A program made the position numbers and the translations under genes. Positions 27,280 to 35,556 of a stretch of 64,000 nt of DNA are shown here, piece after piece. Below the pieces are notes generated by a model, which was given only the letters and a program-made list of their open reading frames with translations, ran no database searches and was not told where the DNA came from. The stretch spans positions 29,557 through 93,556 of the forward strand of contig JAFVAO010000062.1 of the NCBI GenBank assembly GCA_017480445.1, written 5' to 3'. Each line of letters begins with the position of its first letter. The first letter of the stretch is position 1. This stretch comes from Lachnospiraceae bacterium (lineage in GTDB: Bacteria; Bacillota; Clostridia; Lachnospirales; Lachnospiraceae).

Positions 27280-28587
27280 TCATCCTTTTTCTTTTTCAGC
27301 AAGCACAGATTCCGCGGCGACAGGTAATTTCGTCACCAGCACGCTCTGTATCATTTTATTCTCCACCGACAGGATCTTGAAGTTAAAGCCCTGATAATCC
27401 ACATTGAACTGTTCGCCGACCTCGGGAATGTGATCCAGCCTGGAGATCATGAATCCGTTCAACGTCTCAAACTCCTCCCCGTCAAAATCAATGCCGAAAC
27501 GGTCCGACAGATCCTCCAACGGCGTCTTGCCCTCCATGACATACTCATCGTTGCCCTTGTCCTCGATATAGGCCGTATCCTCGTCATACTCGTCCAAAAT
27601 ATTGCCGACGATCTCCTCCAGAATATCCTCCATCGCCACAAGCCCGTCCATCTGGCCGTACTCGTCCACCACGATGGCCATCTGCAGCTTATTTGACTGC
27701 ATCTCCTCGAACAGCTCGTCGATCTTTTTGGTCTGTGGCACAAAATACGCCTCCCGCAGAAGCCCGTCCAGATCCTTGACACATCCGTCGACGGAGTCGT
27801 CCCGTCTATGGTAACGCATGGCGTCCTTCAAATGCAGAATGCCGATGATATGGTCAATGTTTTCCTCGTACACCGGATATCTGCTGTTGGTGCCCGCCAA
27901 CATAAAATCAATGGCTTCCTTCAGGTGCATCTTCCCGTCCACAGCGACCACATTGCTGCGATGCGTCATGATATCCTGCGCTTCCTTGTCATCCAGCGCA
28001 AAAATATTGGAGATCATCTCAGCCTCGTTGTCCTCTATGACGCCCTGCTCAAAGCCCTCCTGCACCATGTTGATGATCTCTTCCTCGGTGACGTCGCTCT
28101 CATCCTCCTTGCCTCTTACGCCGAACAAAAACAGGATGCCGCGCACCGTGACGCTCACCAGACCGGTGATCGGCAGCAGAATGGCCATGACCACCTCCGC
28201 AATGCCGACACAGGCATAAGCGAACCGCTCCGCATGTCTGGCCGCCACACGCTTCGGCAGCAGCACGCCAAAGGTCAAAAATATGTAGATCAGCCCCAAT
28301 GCCACGGCAATCGCCACCGGCACCTCACAGCGGGGCACAACCGTGCGGACAAAGACGCCGCCGGCAGTCATATTGACCAGTGTAGCGATCAGCTGCACCG
28401 TGTTGATATAACTGCCGGGGTGATTGATCAGCTTCATCAGACGCAGACTTCGTGAATCCCCCTCCTCAGCGCGTCCCTCTACCTCTATTTCGTTGATGTT
28501 CTGCAGCGCGGAACTATATCCGTACAAGAACGCGTCCACCAACAGTAAACCCAAACATATACAGGCTATCGGCCCAGCATCTTCCAT
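27280..28587 (-). CDS. CNNM/HlyC-CorC family membrane protein with CBS domains
   Basis: About 435 residues from the ATG at 28587 (AAGGAG 11 bases upstream). The N-terminal DUF21/CNNM membrane domain (about 3-180) is followed by a pair of CBS domains (from VEGFEQGVIED..., IMTHRSNVVAVDG, to MDGLVAMEDILEEIVGNILDEYD) and a C-terminal CorC/HlyC FAD-PCMH-like domain. Such proteins (MpfA/YhdP in Firmicutes) are linked to Mg2+ efflux; older annotations call them hemolysins. It follows mazF in the same direction with a 79-base gap. Confidence 0.9.
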   Translation of the reverse strand: MEDAGPIACICLGLLLVDAFLYGYSSALQNINEIEVEGRAEEGDSRSLRLMKLINHPGSYINTVQLIATLVNMTAGGVFVRTVVPRCEVPVAIAVALGLIYIFLTFGVLLPKRVAARHAERFAYACVGIAEVVMAILLPITGLVSVTVRGILFLFGVRGKEDESDVTEEEIINMVQEGFEQGVIEDNEAEMISNIFALDDKEAQDIMTHRSNVVAVDGKMHLKEAIDFMLAGTNSRYPVYEENIDHIIGILHLKDAMRYHRRDDSVDGCVKDLDGLLREAYFVPQTKKIDELFEEMQSNKLQMAIVVDEYGQMDGLVAMEDILEEIVGNILDEYDEDTAYIEDKGNDEYVMEGKTPLEDLSDRFGIDFDGEEFETLNGFMISRLDHIPEVGEQFNVDYQGFNFKILSVENKMIQSVLVTKLPVAAESVLAEKEKG

Positions 28588-28666
28588 CGATACAAAATCT
28601 CCTTTTTTGTTTATCATATACCCAACGGTTTCCATTCGTCAAGACCGCCGCCGGAAGCCGGAACTC

Positions 28667-29008
28667 CTATGTATCCAGCTCCAGACTGATCATCAGCGCG
28701 TGATTGATCTTTCTCATAATGTCCCCGTCCAGATGGCATACCTTATCCTTCAGTCGCTTCTTGTCGATGGTGCGCAGCTGTTCCAACAGCACCACCGAAT
28801 CCTTATCCATATCATATCTGTCTGCGCGAAGCTCGATATGGGTCGGCAGCTTCGCCTTATTCATCTTTGAGGTAATCGCAGCGCAGATCACGGTCGGACT
28901 GTGACGGTTGCCCACGTCGTTCTGAATGATCAGCACCGGACGGATCCCGCCCTGTTCCGATCCCACCACAGGCCTTAAATCTGCATAATACACATCGCCT
29001 CGTTTCAT
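28667..29008 (-). CDS. MazF/PemK-type mRNA interferase
   Basis: A 113-aa toxin-family endoribonuclease. It starts [11 protein letters not shown], with the conserved [16 protein letters not shown] and [13 protein letters not shown] segments that form the active site of EndoA/MazF. GGAGG is placed just upstream. In Bacillus the antitoxin gene ndoAI sits between alr and ndoA; here only 101 bases separate alr from the toxin, and no antitoxin gene of normal size fits in the gap. Many Clostridia share this alr-mazF arrangement. Confidence 0.9.
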   Translation of the reverse strand: MKRGDVYYADLRPVVGSEQGGIRPVLIIQNDVGNRHSPTVICAAITSKMNKAKLPTHIELRADRYDMDKDSVVLLEQLRTIDKKRLKDKVCHLDGDIMRKINHALMISLELDT

Positions 29009-29109
29009 GTCTCCCTCCATTTGTGTCAATCAAGTTCAACATTAGTATTGCCCTGTTTCCTGGAGGTATTCCATTATTTTCTATTTTTGTAATCCTTCCG
29101 CTTACTTGA

Positions 29110-30330
29110 TCAAAGCATGCGGATCCCTTCCGGATCCTGTACAGCCACGATCCGTCCGTCTGTAAAATACACGCGGGGGATCCGCTGTCCCAGATCGCAG
29201 ACAAATTCATAATTGAACCGTCCGGACAACGCGCCGATCTCCTCCGCAGTGATCACCGCATCCCCGTCCCGACCAAGCAGTGTCACCGGATCATGCATCT
29301 GCACCTCCGGGATATCCGACACATCCACCATGAACTGATCCATACACACACGCCCCAGAATCGGCGCCCTATACCCATGGATCAACACATACCCTTTGCC
29401 GCCGGACAGCGAGCGGGGATAACCGTCTCCGTACCCCACCGGGATCGTCGCGACCCGTGTGTCCCGCGCGGCCGTATAGGTGCCGCCATAGCTCACACTC
29501 TGCCCTGCGTGAATCGTTTTCACATACACCACATGACTGTGCAGTGAAAGTAGCGGCATAAGCTCACACGCCTTCCCGGGCACCTCCTCGGACGGATGCA
29601 GTCCGTAGAGCGTGATTCCAGCACGCACCGCGTCCAGATGCGTCTGCGGCATCTCCAGAATCCCGGCGCTGTTCGCGCAGTGCCGCATGGGAATCTGCAG
29701 AGAAAGCTCATTTTGCAGCCGCTCCGTAAATTGTGTAAACGCCGCGAACTGCCTCTCCGCGTACACCTTATCTCTCTCATCCGCTCTGGCAAAATGTGTA
29801 AAAATCCCTTCGATCTGCAGCTCACCGGACCGCACAAAGTCCAACAGGAAACGCACAAACGCAACGCCCTCGTCATCCGGTGAGATACCGATCCTGCTCA
29901 TACCGGTATCCACCTTGATATGTACCCTGATCTGTCTGCCCGTCTGTCTGGCCGCAGCAGCCAGTTCCTCCACCATATGGCGCTCGAACACCGCCGGCCT
30001 TATCTCTTCCAGCGCCAGCTGCGTATAATCCTCCGGAAAACTGTATCCCAGGATCAGAATCGGCTTGCGGATCAGGTGCAAGCGCAGGATATGCGCCTCT
30101 TCCGGCGTCGCCACCGCATAGCCCCAGATCTGCTCCATCTCCTCGAGGGCATGCGCCAGCGGTACACTGCCGTGCCCATATCCATCCGTCTTAATCACCG
30201 CGATCATTTTAGCCTGGTTCGCGATTCCCGCCTGCATATAGGCGATATTGTGCCGCATTGCATCGAGATCAATTCCCGCATAAATACGCTGGTATTTTTT
30301 CAGTATCTGTGTGTCATCCATCATCCTCAT
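29110..30330 (-). CDS. alr: Alanine racemase
   Basis: A 406-aa PLP enzyme making D-Ala for peptidoglycan. AVIKTDGYGHG holds the PLP-binding Lys47. The conserved KVDTGMSRIG and, from the other domain, VSYGGTY supply the second catalytic base, a Tyr. The start is one of three closely spaced Met codons; the first (30330) has GGAGAGG immediately upstream, and the third or fourth may be used instead. It follows the NAD(P)H-hydrate repair gene by 18 bases. Confidence 0.95.
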   Translation of the reverse strand: MRMMDDTQILKKYQRIYAGIDLDAMRHNIAYMQAGIANQAKMIAVIKTDGYGHGSVPLAHALEEMEQIWGYAVATPEEAHILRLHLIRKPILILGYSFPEDYTQLALEEIRPAVFERHMVEELAAAARQTGRQIRVHIKVDTGMSRIGISPDDEGVAFVRFLLDFVRSGELQIEGIFTHFARADERDKVYAERQFAAFTQFTERLQNELSLQIPMRHCANSAGILEMPQTHLDAVRAGITLYGLHPSEEVPGKACELMPLLSLHSHVVYVKTIHAGQSVSYGGTYTAARDTRVATIPVGYGDGYPRSLSGGKGYVLIHGYRAPILGRVCMDQFMVDVSDIPEVQMHDPVTLLGRDGDAVITAEEIGALSGRFNYEFVCDLGQRIPRVYFTDGRIVAVQDPEGIRML

Positions 30331-30348
30331 CCCTCTCCGGCCTGTATT

Positions 30349-31872
30349 TTAAATCTGTCGCAGGACTGCGGCCGCCTGCTCTGCGATATCCCCCGCCATA
30401 CAACCGTATCTGCCCCGTTCCTGCCGCACCGCATCTCCCGCAGCGGCATGCACATAAACGCCGGCGCACACGGTGTCAAACATATATACTTCCTGCGGCG
30501 ACCCCACTTCCGGTACAGACTGCGCAGCCTGTGCCAGCAGACCGCTCAGAATCCCTGCCAGCACATCTCCGCTGCCCGCAGTGGCCATGCCGTCATTCCC
30601 ATACAGATTCATGCAGACGGTTCCGTCCATCCCACACACAAATGTCCGCGCGTCCTTCACAACCACCACACACCGCAGGCGCTTTGCCAGCGCACAGCCG
30701 TGCTCCCAGGTGCGCTCCTTGAGCTGTTTGATGGACAGACCGCACAATCTGGAGAACTCTCCCATATGCGGCGTCAGGATACACACACCGTCTCTTGCCG
30801 CCAACAGATCCTGCAAGGACGCATCCGCAGCCAGCAGATTCAGGCCGTCCGCATCGATCAAAAGCGGTTTCCAGCAGGTTTCCAGCACGGTGCGCAGACA
30901 CCTCCCTGCCTCCTCCGTGACGGACATCCCCGGTCCCATCGCAATCACATCCGCCCAATCCAGACTCTTTCCGAGCTCTGCATAGGTTCCGAACAGCGCT
31001 TCCGGTACACTCTGCTGTATGATCTGGCGGTTGCCCTCATCCGAGAGCACTTTCACCATGCCAGCCCCCACCCGGTATGCCGCCCTTGCACCCAAAACCG
31101 CCGCGCCGGCCATCCCTTTGCTGCCGGCGATCAGAAGCACTTTGCCAAACGTTCCTTTATTGCCGTCCGCCCGGCGCACCGGAAGCAACCGCGCCAGATC
31201 CTCCGGCTGTGTCGCAAACATATGCGGGACAACATCTCCAAATGCCCGGGTTGTGATCCCGACATCCGCCAGACGCACCTGCCCCGCATACATGCATCCC
31301 GGGAACAGATACAAGCCCCGCTTCGCGAAGCCGAAGGTCACCGTCTCATCCGCCCGCACGACACATCCCAGAATCTTTCCCGTATCGCTGCAGATTCCGC
31401 TGGGCACATCCAGCGCCAGCTTGCAGCCGGTCATCCGGTTAAAACACGCTACCGCATCCGCATAGTCTCCGGTGATCTCGCGGGACAACCCCACGCCGAA
31501 CAACGCATCCACCAGAATGTCATAGTCCCCTTCGGGTGCATCACTGACCACCCGGACCGGATAATATTCTATCATATGCCGCTGCATGCGCCATTGTTCC
31601 GAAGCCCTGGTCTCATCGCCCACACACCACACCGTGACCTGCATCCGCCGCTCCGACAATAACCGCGCAAGCGCCAGCCCGTCTCCGCCGTTATTGCCCA
31701 TCCCTGCCAGAATCAGAACCTTCGCATTTCTCTTTTCCCCGACAAGGCTTAACACCCGTTCTGCCGCCGCCAGCGCAGCGCGCTCCATCAACACCATACC
31801 CGGTATACCGATTCGCTCGATGGTCGCACGGTCAAGCGCCTGCATTTCCTCTGCACTTACGAGATATCTCAT
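30349..31872 (-). CDS. nnr: Bifunctional NAD(P)H-hydrate epimerase / ADP-dependent dehydratase
   Basis: About 507 residues. The N-terminal YjeF epimerase domain (MRYLVSAEEMQALD, GMGNNGGDGLALARLL) and the C-terminal ribokinase-like dehydratase domain (LLIAGSKGMAGAAVLGARAAYRVGAGMVKV, LTPHMGEFSRL, GSGDVLAGILSG) repair damaged NADH and NADPH hydrates. The start at 31872 has GGAGG 6 bases upstream; the ATG two codons earlier overlaps the ribosome site. It precedes alr, a common Firmicutes pairing. Confidence 0.95.
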   Translation of the reverse strand: MRYLVSAEEMQALDRATIERIGIPGMVLMERAALAAAERVLSLVGEKRNAKVLILAGMGNNGGDGLALARLLSERRMQVTVWCVGDETRASEQWRMQRHMIEYYPVRVVSDAPEGDYDILVDALFGVGLSREITGDYADAVACFNRMTGCKLALDVPSGICSDTGKILGCVVRADETVTFGFAKRGLYLFPGCMYAGQVRLADVGITTRAFGDVVPHMFATQPEDLARLLPVRRADGNKGTFGKVLLIAGSKGMAGAAVLGARAAYRVGAGMVKVLSDEGNRQIIQQSVPEALFGTYAELGKSLDWADVIAMGPGMSVTEEAGRCLRTVLETCWKPLLIDADGLNLLAADASLQDLLAARDGVCILTPHMGEFSRLCGLSIKQLKERTWEHGCALAKRLRCVVVVKDARTFVCGMDGTVCMNLYGNDGMATAGSGDVLAGILSGLLAQAAQSVPEVGSPQEVYMFDTVCAGVYVHAAAGDAVRQERGRYGCMAGDIAEQAAAVLRQI

Positions 31873-31913
31873 CCACATCCTCCGCCTTTTTCAACCGGTG
31901 ATAAACGCATCAA

Positions 31914-31953
31914 AATGTCGGACATCCCGGCATATCCCGATTTGTCCGACATT
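31914..31953 (-). terminator. Strong 11-bp hairpin between the coiled-coil gene and nnr
   Basis: AATGTCGGACA and TGTCCGACATT pair perfectly around an 18-base loop, 6 bases after the coiled-coil gene stop. The minus-strand T run is short (ATTTTGATG), so it may be a partial terminator or an RNA-processing site. Confidence 0.6.
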
Positions 31954-31958
31954 CCACA

Positions 31959-32636
31959 TCACATTGACTGTTTCTGATTGCTCTCCGGAGCCTGCACCGA
32001 CTCGCTGCCGCCCTTGACGGGCCGCCTGTCCTCCGGATTGTATGCGAGATCAAACAAATTCATCACATCCGCCCCGAACACATCGTTCATGTAGGAATAA
32101 ATCTCGTGATTTCTTTGCTCCATCTCCTGCTTACGGATCAGATTTTTCTTTAATTCTATCCGTATTTTGGATACCCAATCTCCGATTTCATCAATCTGTT
32201 TCGTATTGTCCTGCAGGGTATCATAACAGTACTCCATCGTCAACAGCATCAGCTTGACATTGACCTGATCAATCTCTCTGGGCAGATCCATCAATTCCTC
32301 CTGATACCCCTCCAGTTTCTCATTACATTCCTCGATGAGACGCTTGTGATCCTCGATCTTTTTCTCCAGCGCCGCATCCTTCGTCTGCTCCATCTCGTCC
32401 ACCATGGGAACGATCTCATTCATCAGCTTTTTCTTCAACCGCTTAATATCCTTGGACTCTGTATTCAGCTTCCCCTGACGTTTTAGGAGCGTGTTGAGCC
32501 GCTCCTCCAGATCCTTGGCAGCCTCCCTGCCGAGTTCATCCAACAGTCGATACCACTTATTGTCCAGCGTAAGCACCGGAAGTTTCTTCCCCAACAGCGC
32601 TTCCGCGAACGCATCCTGTTTCCCTTTCCCCGCCAT
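31959..32636 (-). CDS. Coiled-coil cytoplasmic protein, 225 aa, unknown function
   Basis: No signal peptide or membrane helix. Residues about 35-180 are almost all helical heptad-rich (LEERLNTLLKRQGKLNTESKDIKRLKKKL, EKKIEDHKRLIEECNEKLEGYQEEL). The N-terminal motif GKKLPVLTLDNKWYRLLDELG looks like a conserved capping segment, and the tail is disordered (PEDRRPVKGGSESVQAPE). AGGAGG lies 5 bases upstream. It follows rex by 17 bases, so it is likely part of the rex transcript. The family is not recognised. Confidence 0.75.
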   Translation of the reverse strand: MAGKGKQDAFAEALLGKKLPVLTLDNKWYRLLDELGREAAKDLEERLNTLLKRQGKLNTESKDIKRLKKKLMNEIVPMVDEMEQTKDAALEKKIEDHKRLIEECNEKLEGYQEELMDLPREIDQVNVKLMLLTMEYCYDTLQDNTKQIDEIGDWVSKIRIELKKNLIRKQEMEQRNHEIYSYMNDVFGADVMNLFDLAYNPEDRRPVKGGSESVQAPESNQKQSM

Positions 32637-32653
32637 AATTCCCTCCTGGCGCT

Positions 32654-33301
32654 CTATTCCTGTCCCGCCTCATACATCTTGCGATTGATGTTGTAGGACA
32701 GCTTCATAAGACTGTCGGAAAGATGTACATTCTCCACCACAATGCCGTCCGGAACATCCAAATCCACATGTGCAAAATTCCATATTGCTCTAATACCATT
32801 TTCTACCAAAATGTTGACAATGTCAACAGCACTTGTCTTTGGAATTGTCAGAACGACAATATCAATTTGGTTCGCCTTTAAAAATTGCTCCAGCTCCTCG
32901 ATGGGCATCACCTTGATCCCGCGCACATCCATGCCCACAAGATCCGGACTTTTATCAAACATGCCTTCAAAAATAAAACCTCTGCGCTCGAAATTCAGGT
33001 AATTTCCCAGCGCTCTGCCGAGATTTCCCGCACCGATAATGATAAAATGATGTTTGTGATCCAGCCCGAGTATTTTGCTTATCTCACTGTAGAGGTACTC
33101 CACATTATATCCATATCCCTGCTGGCCGAAACCGCCGAAATTATTAAAGTCCTGCCGGATCTGCGATGCGGTGACCTGCATGCGCTCACTCAGCTCCTGA
33201 GAAGAGATGCGTTCCACACCCTCATCCTTCAGATCTCCTAAATATCTCAGATAGCGGGGCAATCTGCCGATCACGGCCTGTGAAATTTCTTTTGTCTCCA
33301 A
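32654..33301 (-). CDS. rex: Redox-sensing transcriptional repressor Rex
   Basis: A 215-aa NADH/NAD+ sensor. The N-terminal winged helix (residues about 1-80, SQELSERMQVTASQIRQDFNNFGGFGQQGYGY) contacts operator DNA. The Rossmann domain (FIIIGAGNLGRALGNYL) binds NADH, and a C-terminal swapped helix completes the dimer. Rex represses fermentation and respiration genes when NAD+ is high. The start codon is TTG at 33301, with AGGAGG 9 bases upstream. A Rex-like site sits in its own promoter, which suggests autoregulation. Confidence 0.95.
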   Translation of the reverse strand: METKEISQAVIGRLPRYLRYLGDLKDEGVERISSQELSERMQVTASQIRQDFNNFGGFGQQGYGYNVEYLYSEISKILGLDHKHHFIIIGAGNLGRALGNYLNFERRGFIFEGMFDKSPDLVGMDVRGIKVMPIEELEQFLKANQIDIVVLTIPKTSAVDIVNILVENGIRAIWNFAHVDLDVPDGIVVENVHLSDSLMKLSYNINRKMYEAGQE

Positions 33302-33349
33302 CTGAAACTACCTCCTGTCATATATCCTGTGAAGCTTTTCCTATGATCC

Positions 33350-33378
33350 ATCATACCACTTTGTTAAAACCATGTCAA
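33350..33378 (-). promoter_or_regulatory. SigA promoter of rex
   Basis: On the minus strand TTGACA (33378-33373), 17 bases, then TATGAT (33355-33350), ending about 50 bases before the TTG start. Confidence 0.75.
33361..33378. promoter_or_regulatory. Candidate Rex operator in the rex promoter
   Basis: Read on the minus strand, TTGACATGGTTTTAACAA fits the Rex pattern TTGTTAA-N4-TTAACAA with the right half perfect (7/7) and the left half 4/7. It overlaps the -35 box and fills the spacer, where a bound repressor would block polymerase. Confidence 0.5.
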
Positions 33379-33449
33379 TGAATACCGTTAAACTTTTGTC
33401 ATGCTGTCTGTGACGGACCGGCTCTCTATTGCCATCGATTTCGCTCTCG

Positions 33450-33478
33450 TTGACATTCCGCTTTTTCCAAGCTAAAAT
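33450..33478 (+). promoter_or_regulatory. SigA promoter of the ABC-F gene
   Basis: TTGACA (33450-33455), 17-base spacer, TAAAAT (33473-33478), about 39 bases before the ATG, divergent from the rex promoter. Confidence 0.75.
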
Positions 33479-33516
33479 AGTACCATACATCGAACAGAAA
33501 ATAAGAGGATGATCCC

Positions 33517-35511
33517 ATGATACTTTCCTGTCAAAATATCTCCAAGAGCTTTGGGGAAAACACCGTACTGCAGCAAGTCTGCTTTCATATTGAGAACATG
33601 GAAAAAGCTGCCATTGTCGGCATCAACGGCGCCGGTAAGACGACGCTTCTGCGGATCCTGATCGGGGAAATGCCCGCAGACGAAGGCTCTGTTACATTTG
33701 CAAGGGACAGCTCCTACGGATATCTTGCGCAGGACGGCGCCGTGGACACCACACGCAGCATCTATGAGGAGCTGCTCTCTGTCAAGCAGGAGCTCGTGGA
33801 TCTGGAACACAATCTGCGACGCACCGAAGAGGAAATGCATCATGCGCAGGGAGACGCCCTGGAAGATCTGATGAAGCGCTACACCGCGTTCACACATGCC
33901 TTTGAGATGGGCGACGGATATGCCTATCGGAGCGAGCTCGTCGGCGTATTGAAGGGACTGGGATTTGCCGAGAGCGAGTTCGACACGCCCATCGCCACCC
34001 TCTCCGGCGGTCAGAAAACCCGCGTTGCACTCGGCAAACTGCTGCTGCAAAAACCGGATCTGATCATTTTGGACGAGCCGACCAACCACTTGGATCTGAA
34101 CGCCATCGTGTGGTTGGAGACCTATCTGCTGAATTACAAGGGCGCCGTGCTGATCGTCTCGCACGACCGCTTTTTCCTGGATCGGATCGCCACCAAGGTG
34201 ATCGAGCTGGATCGCGGCAAATGCACAGTATTCCAAGGCAATTATTCGGATTATGCCGTCAAAAAAGAACAGCTGCGCATCGCCGCCCTGCACGCGTATC
34301 TCAACCAACAGCAAAAAATTCAGCACCAGGAAGCGGTGATCGAAAAGCTGCGCTCCTTCAACCGCGAGAAATCCATCAAACGCGCCGAGAGCCGGCAAAA
34401 AGCGCTGGACAAACTGGAGGTCTTAGAGCGGCCGACCGAGGAAAAGGCCGATATGCATCTGGTTCTTGTGCCCTACCGCACCAGCGGGAATGATGTACTC
34501 ACCGTGGAGGGACTGTCCAAGTCCTTCGGTGCGACCACACTATTTACGGACGTAAACTTTGCAATCAAGCGCGGAGAACATGTGGCCATCATCGGCGACA
34601 ACGGCACCGGCAAGACCACTCTGCTGAAGATCTTGAACGATCTAGAACCCGCAAGTGCCGGCTCCTTTTCACTGGGCACCAACGTGGAGATCGGCTATTA
34701 TGATCAGGAGCACCATGTGCTGCACGAAGACAAAACACTGTTTGATGAGATAAGCGACGCCTATCCGTATCTGACCGGCACTGAGATCCGCAATGTACTG
34801 GCGGCATTTTTGTTCACCGGAGACGATGTGTTTAAACTGATTCGGGAGCTATCCGGCGGCGAGCGGGGACGTGTATCTCTGGCAAAGCTGATGCTCTCCG
34901 AGGCCAATTTCCTGATATTGGATGAGCCGACCAACCATCTGGACATCACCTCCAAGGAAATCCTCGAGGACGCCTTGAACGCCTACGAAGGGACGGTGCT
35001 GTATGTGTCCCACGACCGCTATTTCATCAACCGCACCGCTTCCCGCATCCTGGATCTGACGTGCGGGCAGTTCGTCAACTATATCGGAAACTATGATTAT
35101 TATCTGGAAAAGCGCGAGACCCAGATGGCGGCGTTTAGATTTCTTCAGGCAACACCCTCGGACTCGACAGCCACCGCTTCTAGCAGCCTTGAAAATGTTT
35201 CCGCGCCCAAATCTGTCGGCGCCTCTTCGGCTTCTGTCGATACTTTGTCCAACACTGTCTCAGAAGGCAAGCTGGACTGGAAAGCCCAAAAGGAAGAACA
35301 GGCACGCATTCGCAAAAAGGAAAACGATCTGAAAAAATGTGAAGAGAAAATTGCCGCTCTCGAGGATCGGCTCTCCGCCATCGACACAGAGATGTCCGAC
35401 CCGTCTGTCGCGACACAGTCCCTGAAGCTGCAGGAACTTGCCAAAGAACAAACTAATATCCACGGGCAGCTGGAAAAGCTGTACGAAGAATGGGAGGAAC
35501 TGGCGCAGTAA
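33517..35511 (+). CDS. ABC-F family ATPase (ribosome-associated, Uup/YdiF-like)
   Basis: A 664-aa soluble protein with two ABC domains and no membrane segment. Walker A GINGAGKTT is at residues 35-43 and signature LSGGQKTR near 163. A helical ABC-F linker follows, then Walker A GDNGTGKTT near 363 and signature LSGGERGR near 445. A Ser/Thr/Ala-rich hinge (about 545-580) leads to a Lys/Glu-rich coiled-coil tail (about 585-664), the C-terminal domain of Uup-like members. ABC-F proteins bind the ribosomal E site to relieve stalls or, in some, give antibiotic protection; sequence alone cannot decide. The terminator stem overlaps its stop codon. Confidence 0.92.
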   Translation: MILSCQNISKSFGENTVLQQVCFHIENMEKAAIVGINGAGKTTLLRILIGEMPADEGSVTFARDSSYGYLAQDGAVDTTRSIYEELLSVKQELVDLEHNLRRTEEEMHHAQGDALEDLMKRYTAFTHAFEMGDGYAYRSELVGVLKGLGFAESEFDTPIATLSGGQKTRVALGKLLLQKPDLIILDEPTNHLDLNAIVWLETYLLNYKGAVLIVSHDRFFLDRIATKVIELDRGKCTVFQGNYSDYAVKKEQLRIAALHAYLNQQQKIQHQEAVIEKLRSFNREKSIKRAESRQKALDKLEVLERPTEEKADMHLVLVPYRTSGNDVLTVEGLSKSFGATTLFTDVNFAIKRGEHVAIIGDNGTGKTTLLKILNDLEPASAGSFSLGTNVEIGYYDQEHHVLHEDKTLFDEISDAYPYLTGTEIRNVLAAFLFTGDDVFKLIRELSGGERGRVSLAKLMLSEANFLILDEPTNHLDITSKEILEDALNAYEGTVLYVSHDRYFINRTASRILDLTCGQFVNYIGNYDYYLEKRETQMAAFRFLQATPSDSTATASSSLENVSAPKSVGASSASVDTLSNTVSEGKLDWKAQKEEQARIRKKENDLKKCEEKIAALEDRLSAIDTEMSDPSVATQSLKLQELAKEQTNIHGQLEKLYEEWEELAQ

Positions 35512-35535
35512 CGCGCCGGCTCCTCCCATTTCTAT
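35490..35535 (+). terminator. Terminator overlapping the ABC-F stop codon
   Basis: ATGGGAGGA (35490-35498) pairs with TCCTCCCAT (35521-35529), and inside it GGCGC pairs with GCGCC; TTTCTATTT follows. The left arm lies in the last codons and the stop TAA is in the loop. It lies between convergent genes. Confidence 0.8.
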
Positions 35536-35556
35536 TTCCGAACCACTCATCGATTG

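Noticed and set aside
28857-29210. A 117-codon minus-strand frame as a missing MazE antitoxin
   Set aside because: It overlaps the alr 3' end and the mazF start out of frame, lacks a ribosome site and has no antitoxin-like DNA-binding motif.
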